From Gigaspora rosea (taxonomy: Eukaryota; Glomeromycota; Glomeromycetes; Diversisporales; Gigasporaceae), in NCBI GenBank assembly GCA_003550325.1, contig QKWP01000143.1, positions 222,286 to 286,285 of the forward strand: a stretch of 64,000 nt of DNA, read 5' to 3'. Below are positions 53,989 to 64,000 of the stretch, piece by piece. Each line of letters opens with the position of its first letter. Positions within the stretch are counted from its first letter, which is position 1. The notes below the pieces were generated by a model. It worked only from the letters and a program-made list of their open reading frames with translations, was not told the origin of the DNA and ran no database searches. The translations under genes were made by a program, and so were the position numbers.

Positions 53989-55125
53989 TAGTGATGCAGA
54001 AAAATTATTTACACAATTGTTCCCCAATCGTGGAATGATTCTACAATGATGTGGAAATGATCATTAACAATTTTAGAAATTCCACACTTTCACAAGTGTG
54101 AATTGTCGCATTCCAAATCTTGTGAATTGTGAATTGCCAATTTTATAAATCATGCAGAAGTTACATTTTTGATATATCGAAAATCCTTGTCTCAATTCTT
54201 TACTCTTGCGCACTGATATATTAAGATAGAAGTATTGTCTTGTGTCATATTTTTTATACAAAACTACCACAATATAACTCTTTTTATAGTAACCCTGATA
54301 TAGTGAGGAAAATTTTCGTTACCGTAGTAAGCTACGTGTTCCATACCTTGTTTATCTTGATAGGCGTGCTTCATTCAGCTAAAATATTCTCAACAAAAAA
54401 AAATTATAATTTTACCCATTGACCAGGGTATTTAAAAATCATTTTAAATTGATCCTATTAATTAAAACATTAAATATATTTTTAGATTTCACTTTAACTA
54501 TGGTATTATTTATAATTTTCACCAACCTATTCTTTTATTTTTCCAAGCTACATTTTTATCAAGGGTTTTTAGTCTTACTTTTTGTTAGTAAAGTCCTATA
54601 ACTTCAATAGAACTTAGTACACTCTTCTGCCTACCTCTCAGTAACTTATCACATAAGGGCAATACAGTCTCTCTAAGTGTACATCCTTTCTAAATACACG
54701 CTCAAGTGTTGGCCAAATATATACATGACCGCTGTAAATGCACTTTTTTTCTTATTATTCTTGTGTGCACTTGGAGAGGTCTGCCTATATTTATTTTCAA
54801 ATGCATTATTAAATATACCTTTTTTGATAATTTTAGATTTAAATTAATTCTAAATTTTAGCATATATTTAAGCCAAGATCATTGAAAACAGTATAATCTT
54901 ATATTAGTAAAAATTGATTCAAGATTTACAATATATCAAAAATGTAATTTCTGGCAATTCACAATTCACATGATTTAGAATTGGAAAATTACTAAAATTA
55001 TCAATGATTATCAGTGCGACAATTCCACACTTGTGTAATTGTGGAATTTCTAAAATTGTTAATGATCATTTCCACATCATTTGTAGAATCATTCTACGAT
55101 TGGAAATAATTCCCGTGTAACACTA
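53989..55125. mobile_element. Non-autonomous hAT element with long inverted arms (1137 bp)
   Basis: Begins TAGTGATGCAG, ends TAACACTA, between TGCGTAAC (53981-53988) and AGCGTAAC (55126-55133), a 7-of-8 target duplication. Arms of about 170 bp (for example GATGTGGAAATGATCATTAA at 54048 and its inverse near 55064) are imperfect inverted copies. A diverged TA MITE lies inside at 54665-54787. No transposase. Confidence 0.82.
54665..54787. mobile_element. Diverged TA-flanked MITE, fourth copy
   Basis: CAGTCTCTCTAAGTGTAC ... TGCACTTGGAGAGGTCTG resembles the ends of 12195-12372. Present within the hAT element. Confidence 0.6.
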
Positions 55126-55191
55126 AGCGTAACCTTACAAAATCAGTACAATTATGTTCATACTACTTAGCCGAATGATTAAAATTTCAAA

Positions 55192-55443
55192 ATGGCATTA
55201 AAATTCTTTGAAACACTTACAAATAATTATCTTAAACTTCTTGATAATAAAGAGGATTTTAACATAGCATTAATGTTGGCGAATCTCCTGCAAAAACATT
55301 TCGGCACAATCAGCAATTTTAAGATACAGATCTTTATATTTTCGCAAATAATTAAAGAATATCGGTAAAGATGAGAATAATATCAAAACACTTAATTTAA
55401 AGCATGTTTATATCCAACAATTTGAAGTTATCATCAAGTAAGT
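55192..55443 (+). pseudogene. BTB exon-1 fragment (copy D)
   Basis: ATG at 55192 (MALKFFETLTNNYLKLLDN) followed by frame-broken BTB sequence ending at ATCATCAAGTAAG, the usual exon-1 donor. Immediately after the donor, unrelated retroelement sequence starts, so the second exon is absent. About 250 nt long, with small deletions at about 55268 and 55290. Confidence 0.8.
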
Positions 55444-55632
55444 AGTTTACGATGTATTGAAAAGTATTACCATCATCAATCATGGCAACCACATGTGGTA
55501 ATACAACAATAACACTGTAATATAAGGCGCCCTGCCCCTATTTCCACGCCTCTACCTTTGCAAACATGACAGAACTATATCAAACTGTACTTGTTGATAT
55601 ATTTCAAACTGAACCTCAAGTTGTTCCAACTA
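55441..55632 (+). repeat. First copy of the 207-bp tandem duplication, split by pogo
   Basis: AGTAGTTTACGATGTATTGA onward is repeated at 58246. The rest of this copy (TACCACATCCCAG) is found at 58226-58245, after the pogo element. An ATG at 55566 opens MTELYQTVLVDIFQ. Confidence 0.85.
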
Positions 55633-58223
55633 CCGTAAAATCCGGACATGTGTACCCCAGGTATTTTCATTGCTCAATTTAGTACCCGGGGTACCTCTTT
55701 ATGGGGGTATACCGTATTGATAGGGGTACGTAAGTCGAGGTTGCTAGTTGATCGAACTTCTATTTTCATATATACTGCCAAAAGAAAATGCGACATCGGG
55801 TTTTCTTGATTATCTACCGGATTCAGCCTAATTAGTAATATTATTTGTTGAAAGCCCGATATCATTCTGATGCATGCATTAGTTAGATTCTTGCATATTT
55901 AAGCATTTTGTCTAAAAAAAAATTTTTTTTTGACCCGTTTTCTTTGAATTTTACGTAATATGCTGTATGTCTGTTAGAAAGTGCACCTTATTGCTTTGAG
56001 CAGGACAACGGCTCTAGGGTAGCTCTAGGGCTACCCTAATGGCTCAGCAATTTGGTTGGCTTTTTTTTTCCTCTAAATTCTTAAACCCCTTTAAAATTCT
56101 TTCTCATGGCATCAAAATATTTATGGGTGAAATGCCCGAATTAATGAAAAATATTCTTAATAATTTAAATAATGAATTTTATTCCTTTAAATGTATCGTT
56201 GCTTCTGTACAAATTGTGCAATGTTCTTCTTAAATAAAAACCTAAATCACGAATTCTCCAAAACGCGTTAAAAAAAAATGTCTCCACGAAAAAGAAATAT
56301 TACAAAAAAATCTCGTACTGTTAGTAAAAAAACTCGCCGTAGCTGGAGTGTTAGCGAAAAACTTATGGTGATTTATTATTCCGAACGTACTCAAAATAAT
56401 AGAGCGACTGCAAAGCGTTTTGATATTGAGCCTAAACAAGTTCGTGACTGGCAAAGCAAGAAACAAGAACTTCTAAATTCCGCGCCTTACCTTTTAACAC
56501 TTAATCGTGGCCGACCAGCCCAGTACCCACTTTTAGAAGAAAGGCTGGTTGAGTGGATTGAAACTCTTAAGAATAAGCAAATAGCTATTACGAGAAAAAT
56601 GGTTGTTACAAAGGCCAAACAATTGGTTCGAATTAATGAAATAAAGGAAGCATATTCTAATATTGGTGATTTTAGGTTTTCTAATGGTTGGTTAAATGGT
56701 TTTTTATTTCGTAATGAGTTATCAAATCACCGACACACGACAGTTTCGCAGCATCTCCCTGAAGACCTTTTTGATCTACAAAATAAGTTTTTGAGTTTAG
56801 TTTTGTTCAAACTTCGCCAATACAATTATGATATCTGTTATATTGGAAACATGGATGAAACGCCTTTGTCATTTGACCTGCCATACCCAGTAACTCTTGA
56901 TAAACGTGGGGCCAAAACAATAGGCATCTGATTGACTGGGCATGAGAGGACCTTGTTTACTATAATTTTGGGATGTCTTGCAGATGGAAGAAAGCTTCCA
57001 CCAGTATGCATTTTTAAATTAAAGAACATTCCCTGTGAAAATTTTCCAGAAGGTGTCATTATCCGTGTGAACGCAAAAGGATGGTGCAATGAAGAGGAGA
57101 TGATATATTGGATCAATAACGTGTGGTCTGAGCATAGTGAATTGGGAAATTCCCAATCTCTTCTTATTTTGGATTCGTTTAGAGGTCATACTGTAGATCC
57201 CGTTAAGCATGAATTTCGCAGAAATAATACCCATCTCGCTGTAATTCCAGGGGGACTAACCAGTAAATTGCAACCTCTTGATGTTGGAATAAACAAATGT
57301 TTTAAAGAAAAGGTACAGTGTATTAAATTTTTTTTTGTTATTCATAGAGTATTGTATATTAACAGAGTTTTAAATGGTAGGTGCGCTCTTGTTATAACCA
57401 GTGAATGATTAACAACCCTCATCAATTTACGCCTGCTGGACGTATCTGAAAACTGTCATATTCTACTTTAGCTCAATGGGTAGGAGAATCATGGGATGAC
57501 ATTAATCCTCGTATAATTAGAAAGGCGTTCAAGTGTTGCGGTATTTCAGTAGCAACGGATGGGTCTGAAAATGATTTGGTGTTTGATTATGAAGCTTTGG
57601 GGAAGATTTGGAAAATGTGAATGAAGAGAATATTGAAGAATCGAATGCAAATGATATTAGCGGTAAGGAGTATGAAGAAACTGAGGTTGATAACGATTGG
57701 GAATAATATCAAATTTCTTGATTTTTTTTTTGAACAATACTGTTATGTAAAGTTCGTTTTATCAAGTGCAATATGTGTGCTTTATGAAGATTTTGTCCGA
57801 ATATATGGTAATCGACCAATAATATAAAAAATTTGTTTGTTTTTAAAAATTGCTTATACCGGTAATGTTGAAAATTTACATAACAAACCGACTTTTATGC
57901 TTTAATAAAAATTTTTCTTGCTTTTATAATGATTCTGATGCATGTTGTAAATTTAATGATTAATAAAAAATGCATTGATAATCACATGTGTGAACAGATC
58001 CCCCTACACTATAATCTTTCGTATTCAATGCATTGTTAAATCAGTAGTTCTTGTTTTATCGTATTTATAATTTAATTAAAAACTGGTTTTTTACAACTTA
58101 GTATATGTTATATTACGATATGCTATAAGAAGATATATTAATACCCGGGTATAAGTCACGAACTAGCGCTTCAAACTGGCAAGGGGTACACCGCATGAGG
58201 GTACACATGTCCAGATTTTACGG
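55633..58223 (+). mobile_element. pogo/Tigger-like DNA transposon, full length (2591 bp)
   Basis: Ends CCGTAAAATCCGGACATGTG and CACATGTCCAGATTTTACGG (one mismatch in about 25 bp), with TA duplications at 55631-55632 and 58224-58225. The unoccupied site survives as GTTCCAACTATACCATATCC at about 58427. It contains a CENP-B/pogo-type transposase. Only modest damage, so fairly young. Confidence 0.93.
56278..57706 (+). pseudogene. pogo-like (CENP-B/DDE_1) transposase, disrupted
   Basis: TA-directed cut-and-paste transposase acting in the nucleus. The ATG at 56278 follows the A-rich CGTTAAAAAAAA context. A basic N-terminus leads to a helix-turn-helix (ATAKRFDIEPKQVRDWQ, residues about 42-58), then a CENP-B-type second DNA-binding domain (RKMVVTKAKQL, FSNGWLNGFLFRN). 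The catalytic DDD residues are NMDETP (about 56852), LILDSFRGH (about 57171) and LQPLDVGINKCF (about 57282). Lesions: TGA at 56929-56931 after KTIGI, with the frame continuing as LTGHERTLF; a disturbed segment at about 57313-57415, perhaps a short intron or indels; TGA near 57447; and a 1-nt slip near 57600 before an acidic tail ending NDWE (TAA 57704-57706). At least four changes prevent a full-length product. Confidence 0.88.
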
Positions 58224-58225
58224 TA

Positions 58226-58453
58226 TACCACATCCCAGTAGTAGTTTACGATGTATTGAAAAGTATTACCATCATCAATCATAGCGACCACATGTAGTAA
58301 TACAACAATAACACTATAAAATAAGGCTCCCTGCCCCTATTCCCACGCCTCTACCTTTGCAAACATGACAGAACTACTGTATATCAAACTGTACTTGTTG
58401 ATATATTTCAAACTGAACCTCAAGTTGTTCCAACTATACCATATCCCAGTAAC
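58226..58453 (+). repeat. Second copy of the 207-bp tandem duplication
   Basis: 58246-58437 repeats 55441-55632 with about ten differences, including a 4-nt insertion near 58385 that shifts the ORF. It gives the pre-insertion sequence for the pogo element. Confidence 0.85.
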
Positions 58454-58756
58454 ACTAGTATGTCATTAATAACTAGAGTAACAAAAACATATACCAAACT
58501 TTTAAGTGTGGGATCAATTAGAAGAAAAAGACAACTGGTATATGCCTATTATTTAGGAGAATTACTACAGGAAGAACCAGAAACCCCTGAAGAGCTGAGA
58601 GCATGCAGAAAAAGAATAACTGCATATTATTATAAGGCTTCCATTAGAACTTATAATATTTTAAAGACTTAGACCAACTTCAGAGAACAACAAAGACAAC
58701 TCTCAGAATAATAAAAGAATTTTCAGAAGCAGAATATCAAGCCCTAGTGGACTAAT
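58371..58756 (+). pseudogene. Remnant of an LTR-element accessory ORF
   Basis: The upstream duplicated copy preserves MTELYQTVLVDIFQTEPQVV. Here a 4-nt insertion shifts the frame until 58460, where ITRVTKTYTKLL, RRKRQLVYAYYLGELLQ and ACRKRITAYYYKASIRTYNI are readable to a TAG at 58670. A shifted frame then gives LRIIKEFSEAEYQALVD to about 58756. The pattern (basic stretch, YYLGxL, helical ACRKR-like segment, late AExxxL motif) matches the C-terminal part of the Gypsy-1 extra ORF. With the polypurine tract and LTR that follow, this identifies the 3' end of a third LTR retrotransposon. Confidence 0.65.
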
Positions 58757-58790
58757 ATCCACAAGAGCTCATAATTAAGTGGAGGAGAGT

Positions 58791-59439
58791 TGTTAGACCC
58801 ATAAAAATGTATGAAAAGTATACTGCTGATAACTCTTGACCCAGTGAACAGAATTTGATCAAACTACCACTATCATGACCACCTCGATGCAAGCTTTTGA
58901 ATAATACCAAAATCGTCCCAATTGGACCATTTAGCCCGAGCTAGTCAAAACTGAATGATTGGTCTTTACAAATATTATACTGCACCTAAATCTTATTGGA
59001 TGATCAATATTGCACTACCTGTGGCACCAGAATATTGGACATTATGATTAATCCTAGACATTTGAGTTAATCACAGACATGTCTAATATTTTAGACATTT
59101 GGGATATAACAGTTTTAACAGTTATAATTTATATAGCTAATATTTAGGATATATATAGTATATTTATTTATTTATTAAATTTAGCATTAGCATATATCAA
59201 ATATATCGATTATATAGATTTTTTATTTCTAATTGTATTTATTTATATTGGACAAATATGTATAAATATTCAAGGTTTTTTCTTTGCTAAAAAACTGAGA
59301 GAAGAATTTCTGGTTTATTAAATAAAGAATAAGTAAAGTAGCATGTCTTCACTGAAATACAATTGATACAATTCTTAGTATCTTCATATACTATTAATTG
59401 TGGCCTCTTTTGTAATTGCAAATCTCCAAGTCTCTAACA
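58791..59439 (+). repeat. 3' LTR of a third, 5'-truncated LTR element
   Basis: A purine tract GTGGAGGAGAG (58780-58789) precedes TGTTAGACCC. The LTR is taken to end at TCTAACA (59433-59439), the inverse of TGTTAGA. TATA-like ATGTATAAATA near 59259 and ATTAAATAAAG near 59318 fit an LTR. GAGCTCATAATTA just upstream is shared with Gypsy-2. The end is inferred from inverted termini only. Confidence 0.55.
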
Positions 59440-59576
59440 AAATACTAACCAAATTACAGTATCCCTTTCAATCCTTGCATACTATCATAATTAGTATGAA
59501 TTACATAAAGTGTCTCCCTGTATTAGTTACTCTAGTCTCTAGCATTTTTTTAAAGAGATAGAAATCTAGATTGACA

Positions 59577-60479
59577 ACATATGAATTTACTATAAACTTT
59601 GTACTGATCCTTCTTGGCTTAACTAATTAAATTTTACAAACATATAGAACAAAAAAAAAATTTGAGCTTAAAAACTATATCAAAATTTTGTCAATTTTGT
59701 ACTTTTTCAAAATGTAACTTCACCAAAAAAAAATTTACTAATTTTAAATCTGCATTTATATATAAAACATGCTTTTAACAACTTTACTTAGGCGGCCAAA
59801 GTAAGGTTATCTTGTAAAAAAAATGGGTTTGCTATGTGCTAAGGTTAAAAATTTTTGGTTTTCAATATAAAACCTCTTTTTTTATCAAGACAACCTGCTT
59901 TGGGCCTTCAAGTAAACTTGTTTAGGGTATTTTTACTCGGTTTGGGGTTGAAACGTGTTTATTCAAACTTTTTTTGGGTAAAAAATAGGGTTAAAGTTAG
60001 AGAAAAAAATTTTTTCAAAAAAAAATTTTTTCTCTACTTTAACCTTATTTTCACCCAAAATAGGTCCAAAAAACATATTTCGACCCAAACCAAGTAGAAA
60101 TACATTCTGAACAAGTTTATTTAGAGGCCCAAAGCAGGTTATCTTAATAAAAAAAGGGGTTTTATATTGCAAACCAAAAATTTTTAATATTAGCATATAG
60201 CAAACCCATATTTCATACAAGGTAACTTTTCTTTGGTCACCTAAGTAAAGTTGTTCAGAGCATGATTTTATACATAATTGCTAATTTAAAATTAGTAAAT
60301 TTTTGTTTTTGGTGAAGTTACATTTTGAAAAAGTGCAAGATTAACAAAATTTTAATATAGTTTTTAAGCTCAAATTTTTCTTCTTTTCTTGTTCTATATG
60401 TTTGTAAAATTTAATTTTAGATTAATTAGTTAAGCTAAGAAGGATCTTCAGTCTAAAGTTTATAGTAAATTCATATGTT
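59577..60479. repeat. Giant near-perfect palindrome (about 900 bp)
   Basis: AACATATGAATTTACTATAA at the left is exactly inverted at the right end. The arms (about 440 and 460 bp) match along their length, with landmarks such as CTTGGCTTAACTAATTAA / TTAATTAGTTAAGCTAAG, TTTGGGCCTTCAAGTAAACT / AGTTTATTTAGAGGCCCAAA and GTTACATTTTG / CAAAATGTAAC. The centre (60000-60034) is GAGAAAAAAATTTTTTC against its own inverse. Short ORFs in either arm are mirror images without motifs. Confidence 0.92.
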
Positions 60480-61717
60480 TTTATTATAATTTTTATTATA
60501 AACTTATTTTAAAGAAACATGTTCTATAACTATTAATTTAGTTCAAGTATATTTAGTATATTTTAAATAACTTCAAAAGAAAATGAAACTTTGTTCATAT
60601 AAATTCTGAATGATTGAAGTCATATTTCTCTTGGTGTTACTATTTATTACTATATTAATTAGTACACTTTAAGAAAATACAGAGTAATATAAAGAATGTT
60701 CATATTCAATTATTTAAAACAAAGATGTTTGCAAATCTTTGTTAGTGACTTTCAATATTAATATAAGATAAAAATCAAATTTAGAATTATGAATATCAAA
60801 TTAAACTGTACATTTGGTGATTCATGTTTATATAGTCTAAAATGTAATTAATTGATAATCCACGAGTAACTGGATAAAATGATCTGCAATCATTAAGTAA
60901 ATTTAATGCAATTTACTTAATAAAAACCCTAATTTGTAAATGTGCAGATTTTTTTATATATTATATATATAATATTCAAAACTTACAAAAACCAATTGCT
61001 CCAACTGCTACTAATCTACTTACTAAGCAGACCTGCTTAGTCTACTTATAATCAAAAACCACTCAGTCTATTTGTAATTAAAAACTACTTAACCTACTTA
61101 GCATAGCAGTCTTTAAATTTGATTTATTAATTACTAAAATGTATCGTTATATATATACTGCATGGCTTTAAACAAATTGGCTACCATGAAACGAATTGTC
61201 CAGAGGAACAGAAACTATACCTTTCACTCTATATACTGTTAAAATAATCATGAAAATGGTAACATATTTATAAGAGTTAGCTATAGAGTGCTTTTTTTAA
61301 TTTAGTCATTACTTATACTATAAAGAATCACTAAACAAAAGAAATAGCTTTTTTTTGTAGTTAGATCTCTAGTGAGCTAGTTTGTTCTCAAGATTAACAG
61401 TATGTTTAATTATATTTGTTGGATGAAGTCTGTAGATTTTAAAGTTGATAAAGTTGAAACTGGGTTTGATTTTTGTAATCTTGAATCTAATAAGTAAAAC
61501 TAGAAATTTGTCAAAACTATTGTGCCTATCAAGTTACTTACTCCGTTGGCAACTATCATCAATAAAATTAATTCTTCTCATATAGCAGATAATTTTTTGG
61601 ATATAAAATGTTAGATACAAAAAACAATAATAATCCATTAGGTAAAATGATTAAGATTACTAATTTCTAAACTTTATCAATTATCAAAAATCAGAGCCAA
61701 TATAAATGATTTGTTAT
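60480..61717. other. AT-rich non-coding DNA
   Basis: No gene recognised. A hairpin with TAAGCAGACCTGCTTA lies at 61023-61038, amid CTACTTA-type short repeats (61010-61110). Confidence 0.4.
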
Positions 61718-61820
61718 ATTGGAGTTGAAAAGAATAAGAATAAGGCATTCATTATTATCAAAAATCTGTAGAAATAAACAATTCTAACAGAATGTATCAA
61801 GCTAGTTATTGTTATTATTT
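61718..61820 (+). pseudogene. Sel1-like repeat relic
   Basis: IGVEKNKNKAF (61718-61750) followed, after a 1-nt slip, by YYQKSVEINNSNRMYQASYC (61753-61812) matches the Sel1-like repeat consensus, in which an alpha-helical pair carries YYxKAA and GxxxLGxxY positions. Sel1-repeat proteins, often fused to kinases, are abundant in Glomeromycotina. Only about one repeat is readable; the flanks are too decayed to assign. Confidence 0.5.
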
Positions 61821-64000
61821 AAAAAAAATTTGCTGAGACTAGTAATACAGGAATTTTAAAACCACTTTATGTTACAAATATGAAATTAGTGTGGAAAAGA
61901 ATGAAGACAAATTTTGTAGTTGGATTAATAAATATTTTAATTTTTTAATTTTTTATTTTTTTAGATTTAATACCATAGATTATACGAATCTACATATTTT
62001 TATAAAATCTACCTACCCATTATTTATAATCTGTCTATTAAATATTGAATATATATGTCTAATTTAATTTAAAAAAATTTGAAAATAAACAAAAATTTAT
62101 TTACATTGTATTTAACTTAGTATATATATAACACACCAGGTGCTATCTAAATCTTAATATCTATCGAAATACATTTTTAAACATCCCATCTATTTAGCCA
62201 AATTTAAATAAACTAGAAACATGTATATATTGCTGGGAATACTATAAAATGCACATATAGCAATCTTAAAAAAATAAATTAAAAAATAAAAGCTATCAAT
62301 ATATTTGTACAATAAGTTTTCAACAATTCGTAAATTGCAACGATTTGAAATTTGATCATCATTGTGAAGGTTGCTTAAGAATGCTCTAAGTCTAAGTGGT
62401 GCTTTACAGCTGTTTTTCATAAATTCTAAAACATTAGAAAAAAAAATTAACCAACTGAATATTTGTCGATTCAATAATTTTTGTTGGCAATAATCATTAC
62501 TAAAATCACAAATTATCGAATTAGCAAATAATCAGTCAGTCAATTTTTGCCCAATGTCCTAGAATTTATAAAAACAGCTGTAATTAGAGCTTCTAATAGA
62601 CCAAACCTTTAGATTATGTTCTTGATCAACATTATATTTGCTGATTCGTAATAATAAATAAATTCCATATGTTCGCTTTTTTCAATTTCTATTCTAATTT
62701 AATAACAATATCCAACATTATACATTCCAATGGCATTTTCTCTATTTGCAAATATGTAATAATAATTTTCAACTCCAATTCCAATTCAATAACAATACCT
62801 GGTATCATATATTCTGCTGGTATTTCTCATCTTTGACAGAGTTATGATAATAAATGAATTCTATATGTTCGCCTTTTCGACTCCAATTTAATTCAATAAC
62901 AATATCCAACATTATATATTCTGCTTGTAAGTCATATTATGTTCATTCTTTTCAATACTAATTCCCAAATTGCTTTTTTATAACACTATTCATGCCTAGT
63001 GTTATTAGACAAAACTAGAAAAGATAAACCCTAATTTATTGATAGGCAAAAGTAACAAAAAATTTTTTTAACCCCTTTGAAGTGGGTCGCCATATGGCAT
63101 ATATTAGTAAAAGAATTTTAGTAAAAAATAAAATCTTTGGCGAAAAACAAAACTCCTAACAAAAAAGATAAAATCTATATTGAATGAAAAATCTTTGGTA
63201 AACACCTAGTGTGATAATATAAAGTGTTAGTTGAACAATAAACGAATTGAAATGGCAGTTTTACAACATGCTGAGATGAGTAATTAAACAGTGGTAAATA
63301 TGGAGACAGAACCAGATAATAATAGCTATAATACAGTTATTCATACGTAAAAAATAACTTTTTTTAGTAATGAACAATTAAATAGTACATCTGTATTCAG
63401 TAGATCTCAAATACTAACAAACATAATTTTAATAGTTACGTACATATATCTTTTGATTTTTGCTTTTGGTATTATTCTATTGCTACAATATACTCTCAAA
63501 AGTTCATAAGTTAAAAAAAATACAAAGTTAGTTATAAAGTAAACTATAAAAACAAAGTATACTAAATACTTTGTTCAAATTCTCTACTGTAATCTATTCA
63601 AAGTGTTACTTAGTAAATGCCGTGTGCTTACAAAGTAAAGTCTGCCAAAAAAAATATCGATATTCAACAAACCAATAATCAAAAACTCATAGTATTATTC
63701 TACTATTTGTGTACTTTAATATGAAGTTTAATAAAAATTTATTGATCTTACTTATATTCTAAAAATTTCAATACAGGTTTTGCTTATATATGATCTTTGT
63801 CACATTTTTATATAAAAATTCTCTGATTGACTGGCAGATCATCAATTAACAATAAATGTGATTATCATTTGAAACCCTTATATATTATACTGCAAATTAA
63901 TTTTGTATTAATTTAATTAAGTGAACTTGATATTATTTGCAATAAAAATTGACAAATTAACATTTTTTAAAAAAAAATTAATGCCTTAACTTTCACAGCT
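61821..64000. other. AT-rich non-coding DNA with a degenerate repeat
   Basis: Around 62645-62935 a roughly 100-200-bp unit (CCATATGTTCGCTTTTTTCA / CTATATGTTCGCCTTTTCGA followed by ATAACAATATCCAACATTAT) is present at least twice. CCTAGTGT occurs at 62995 and 63207. No gene was recognised. Confidence 0.4.

Noticed and set aside
54240..54601. Two short Phe/Leu-rich ORFs in the hAT at 54 kb
   Set aside because: AT-composition effect; no transposase motif.
59855..60220. Two similar ORFs on opposite strands
   Set aside because: They are mirror images created by the palindrome, not genes.
1..64000. tRNA and rRNA genes
   Set aside because: No cloverleaf or rRNA core sequence was recognised on either strand by eye; a tRNAscan or Infernal run would be needed to exclude them fully.

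Overview
The window is very AT-rich, repeat-dense, intron-containing eukaryotic DNA. Decayed BTB(POZ)-BACK-TLDc genes in tandem, a secreted ML-domain (MD-2-related lipid-recognition) gene, a Sel1-repeat remnant and several DNA and LTR transposons suggest an arbuscular mycorrhizal fungus (Glomeromycotina, Rhizophagus-like). That assignment is inferred from family content; no rRNA or tRNA gene was seen to prove it. No protein gene is clearly intact. The nearest are the ML gene, broken by one inferred 1-nt indel, and the ORFs of one Gypsy element.

Layout. 1-8472: a complete CACTA (EnSpm-like) transposon at 204-8472, with 15-bp inverted termini and a CAT target duplication, inserted in a short tandem repeat. 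It carries a broken transposase (+) and a divergent, five-exon, broken second gene (-). 8473-18176: non-coding DNA with an old copy of the BTB-gene flank (about 9.88-12.87 kb), several MITEs and fold-backs, and a hAT element (15020-16502) with a nested solo LTR. 18177-25695: a Gypsy retrotransposon on the minus strand with two 591-bp LTRs. 26282-26763: the ML-domain gene. 27-32 kb: clustered short repeats, a truncated hAT relative and a degenerate tandem array holding a small hAT MITE. 32379-40170: an older, badly decayed Gypsy element (+) with two MITEs in its coding region. It sits about 60 bp upstream of the first BTB-TLDc pseudogene.

40.2-55.4 kb: a tandemly duplicated block, each unit being a BTB-TLDc gene, a long 3' flank and a second, more decayed BTB-BACK copy. 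Units B (40.2-46.9 kb) and C (47.0-53.98 kb) are very similar; unit A near 10-12.9 kb is an older partial copy. 53.99-59.44 kb: a hAT element, a BTB exon fragment, a complete pogo-like element (55633-58223) and the 3' end of a third LTR element. 59577-60479 is a giant near-perfect palindrome. The rest, to 64 kb, is AT-rich DNA with a Sel1-repeat relic and short repeats.

Together the window reads as a transposon graveyard around a locally amplified, pseudogenised BTB-TLDc family. Target duplications, and paralogous empty sites present in the same window, allow many insertions to be ordered in time.
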